Made by a program: the position numbers and the translations under genes. This document shows positions 14,681 to 14,690 of a stretch of DNA of 14,690 nt, one piece after another; position 1 is the stretch's first letter, and the number at the start of each line of letters is the position of its first letter. The stretch is from an uncultured Bacteroides sp. (GTDB lineage Bacteria > Bacteroidota > Bacteroidia > Bacteroidales > Bacteroidaceae), in the NCBI GenBank assembly GCA_900544075.1, contig UQTJ01000059.1:1-14690 (forward strand), read 5' to 3'. The notes under the pieces are model-generated. The model did not search any database. It was given only the letters and a program-made list of their open reading frames with translations, and was not told where the DNA came from.

Positions 14681-14690
14681 CCGGTATTTT

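Overview
The window reads as part of a Bacteroidales (Bacteroides or a close relative) integrative conjugative element of the CTnDOT type that carries an immunity-gene array. Three things point there. The promoters have the Bacteroides form, TTTG followed 18-19 nt later by TAnnTTTG. An RteA/RteB-like two-component pair is present. The left-hand gene is a TraG/MobC-type coupling protein of the kind found in Bacteroides conjugative elements.

Left part (1-5067, plus strand): the coupling-protein gene enters from the left and is split by a full-length group II intron (821-3309). The intron has a GTGCG 5' end, a complete 605-aa RT-maturase-HNH protein, a textbook 34-nt domain V and a domain VI with a bulged branch-point A. 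Splicing restores the coupling-protein frame. After the gene comes a consensus Bacteroides promoter, a 119-nt near-palindrome and an intrinsic terminator, all before a small DHFR/RibD-C-like gene. This is either a free structured RNA or an attenuated leader.

Middle (5071-8647, minus strand): rteA (hybrid kinase with receiver and HPt) overlaps rteB (sigma-54 activator of the NtrC class). In CTnDOT the tetracycline-resistance gene tetQ precedes rteA; here no tetQ is seen upstream.

Right part (8648-14690, minus strand): nine small, unrelated, AT-rich genes follow one another, all in one direction. They encode four multi-pass membrane proteins, a DUF1963-like protein, a DUF4303-like protein, an Imm11/Imm43-like protein, one exported protein and one lipoprotein. 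No toxin gene is visible. Nearly every gap holds an imperfect 45-49 bp hairpin that begins TAATGG and ends GTTA, with stems that differ in sequence but keep their pairing, much like integron attC sites. The array therefore looks like a store of orphan immunity cassettes, as in the acquired interbacterial defence (AID/rAID) clusters of Bacteroidales. No recombinase lies in the window; the array continues beyond the right edge. A 170-bp block with a promoter beside it occurs twice (promoter 8708-8737 with block 8938-9107, and promoter 13017-13046 with block 13129-13298). It splits the array into two transcription segments and also supplies the promoter of rteAB.
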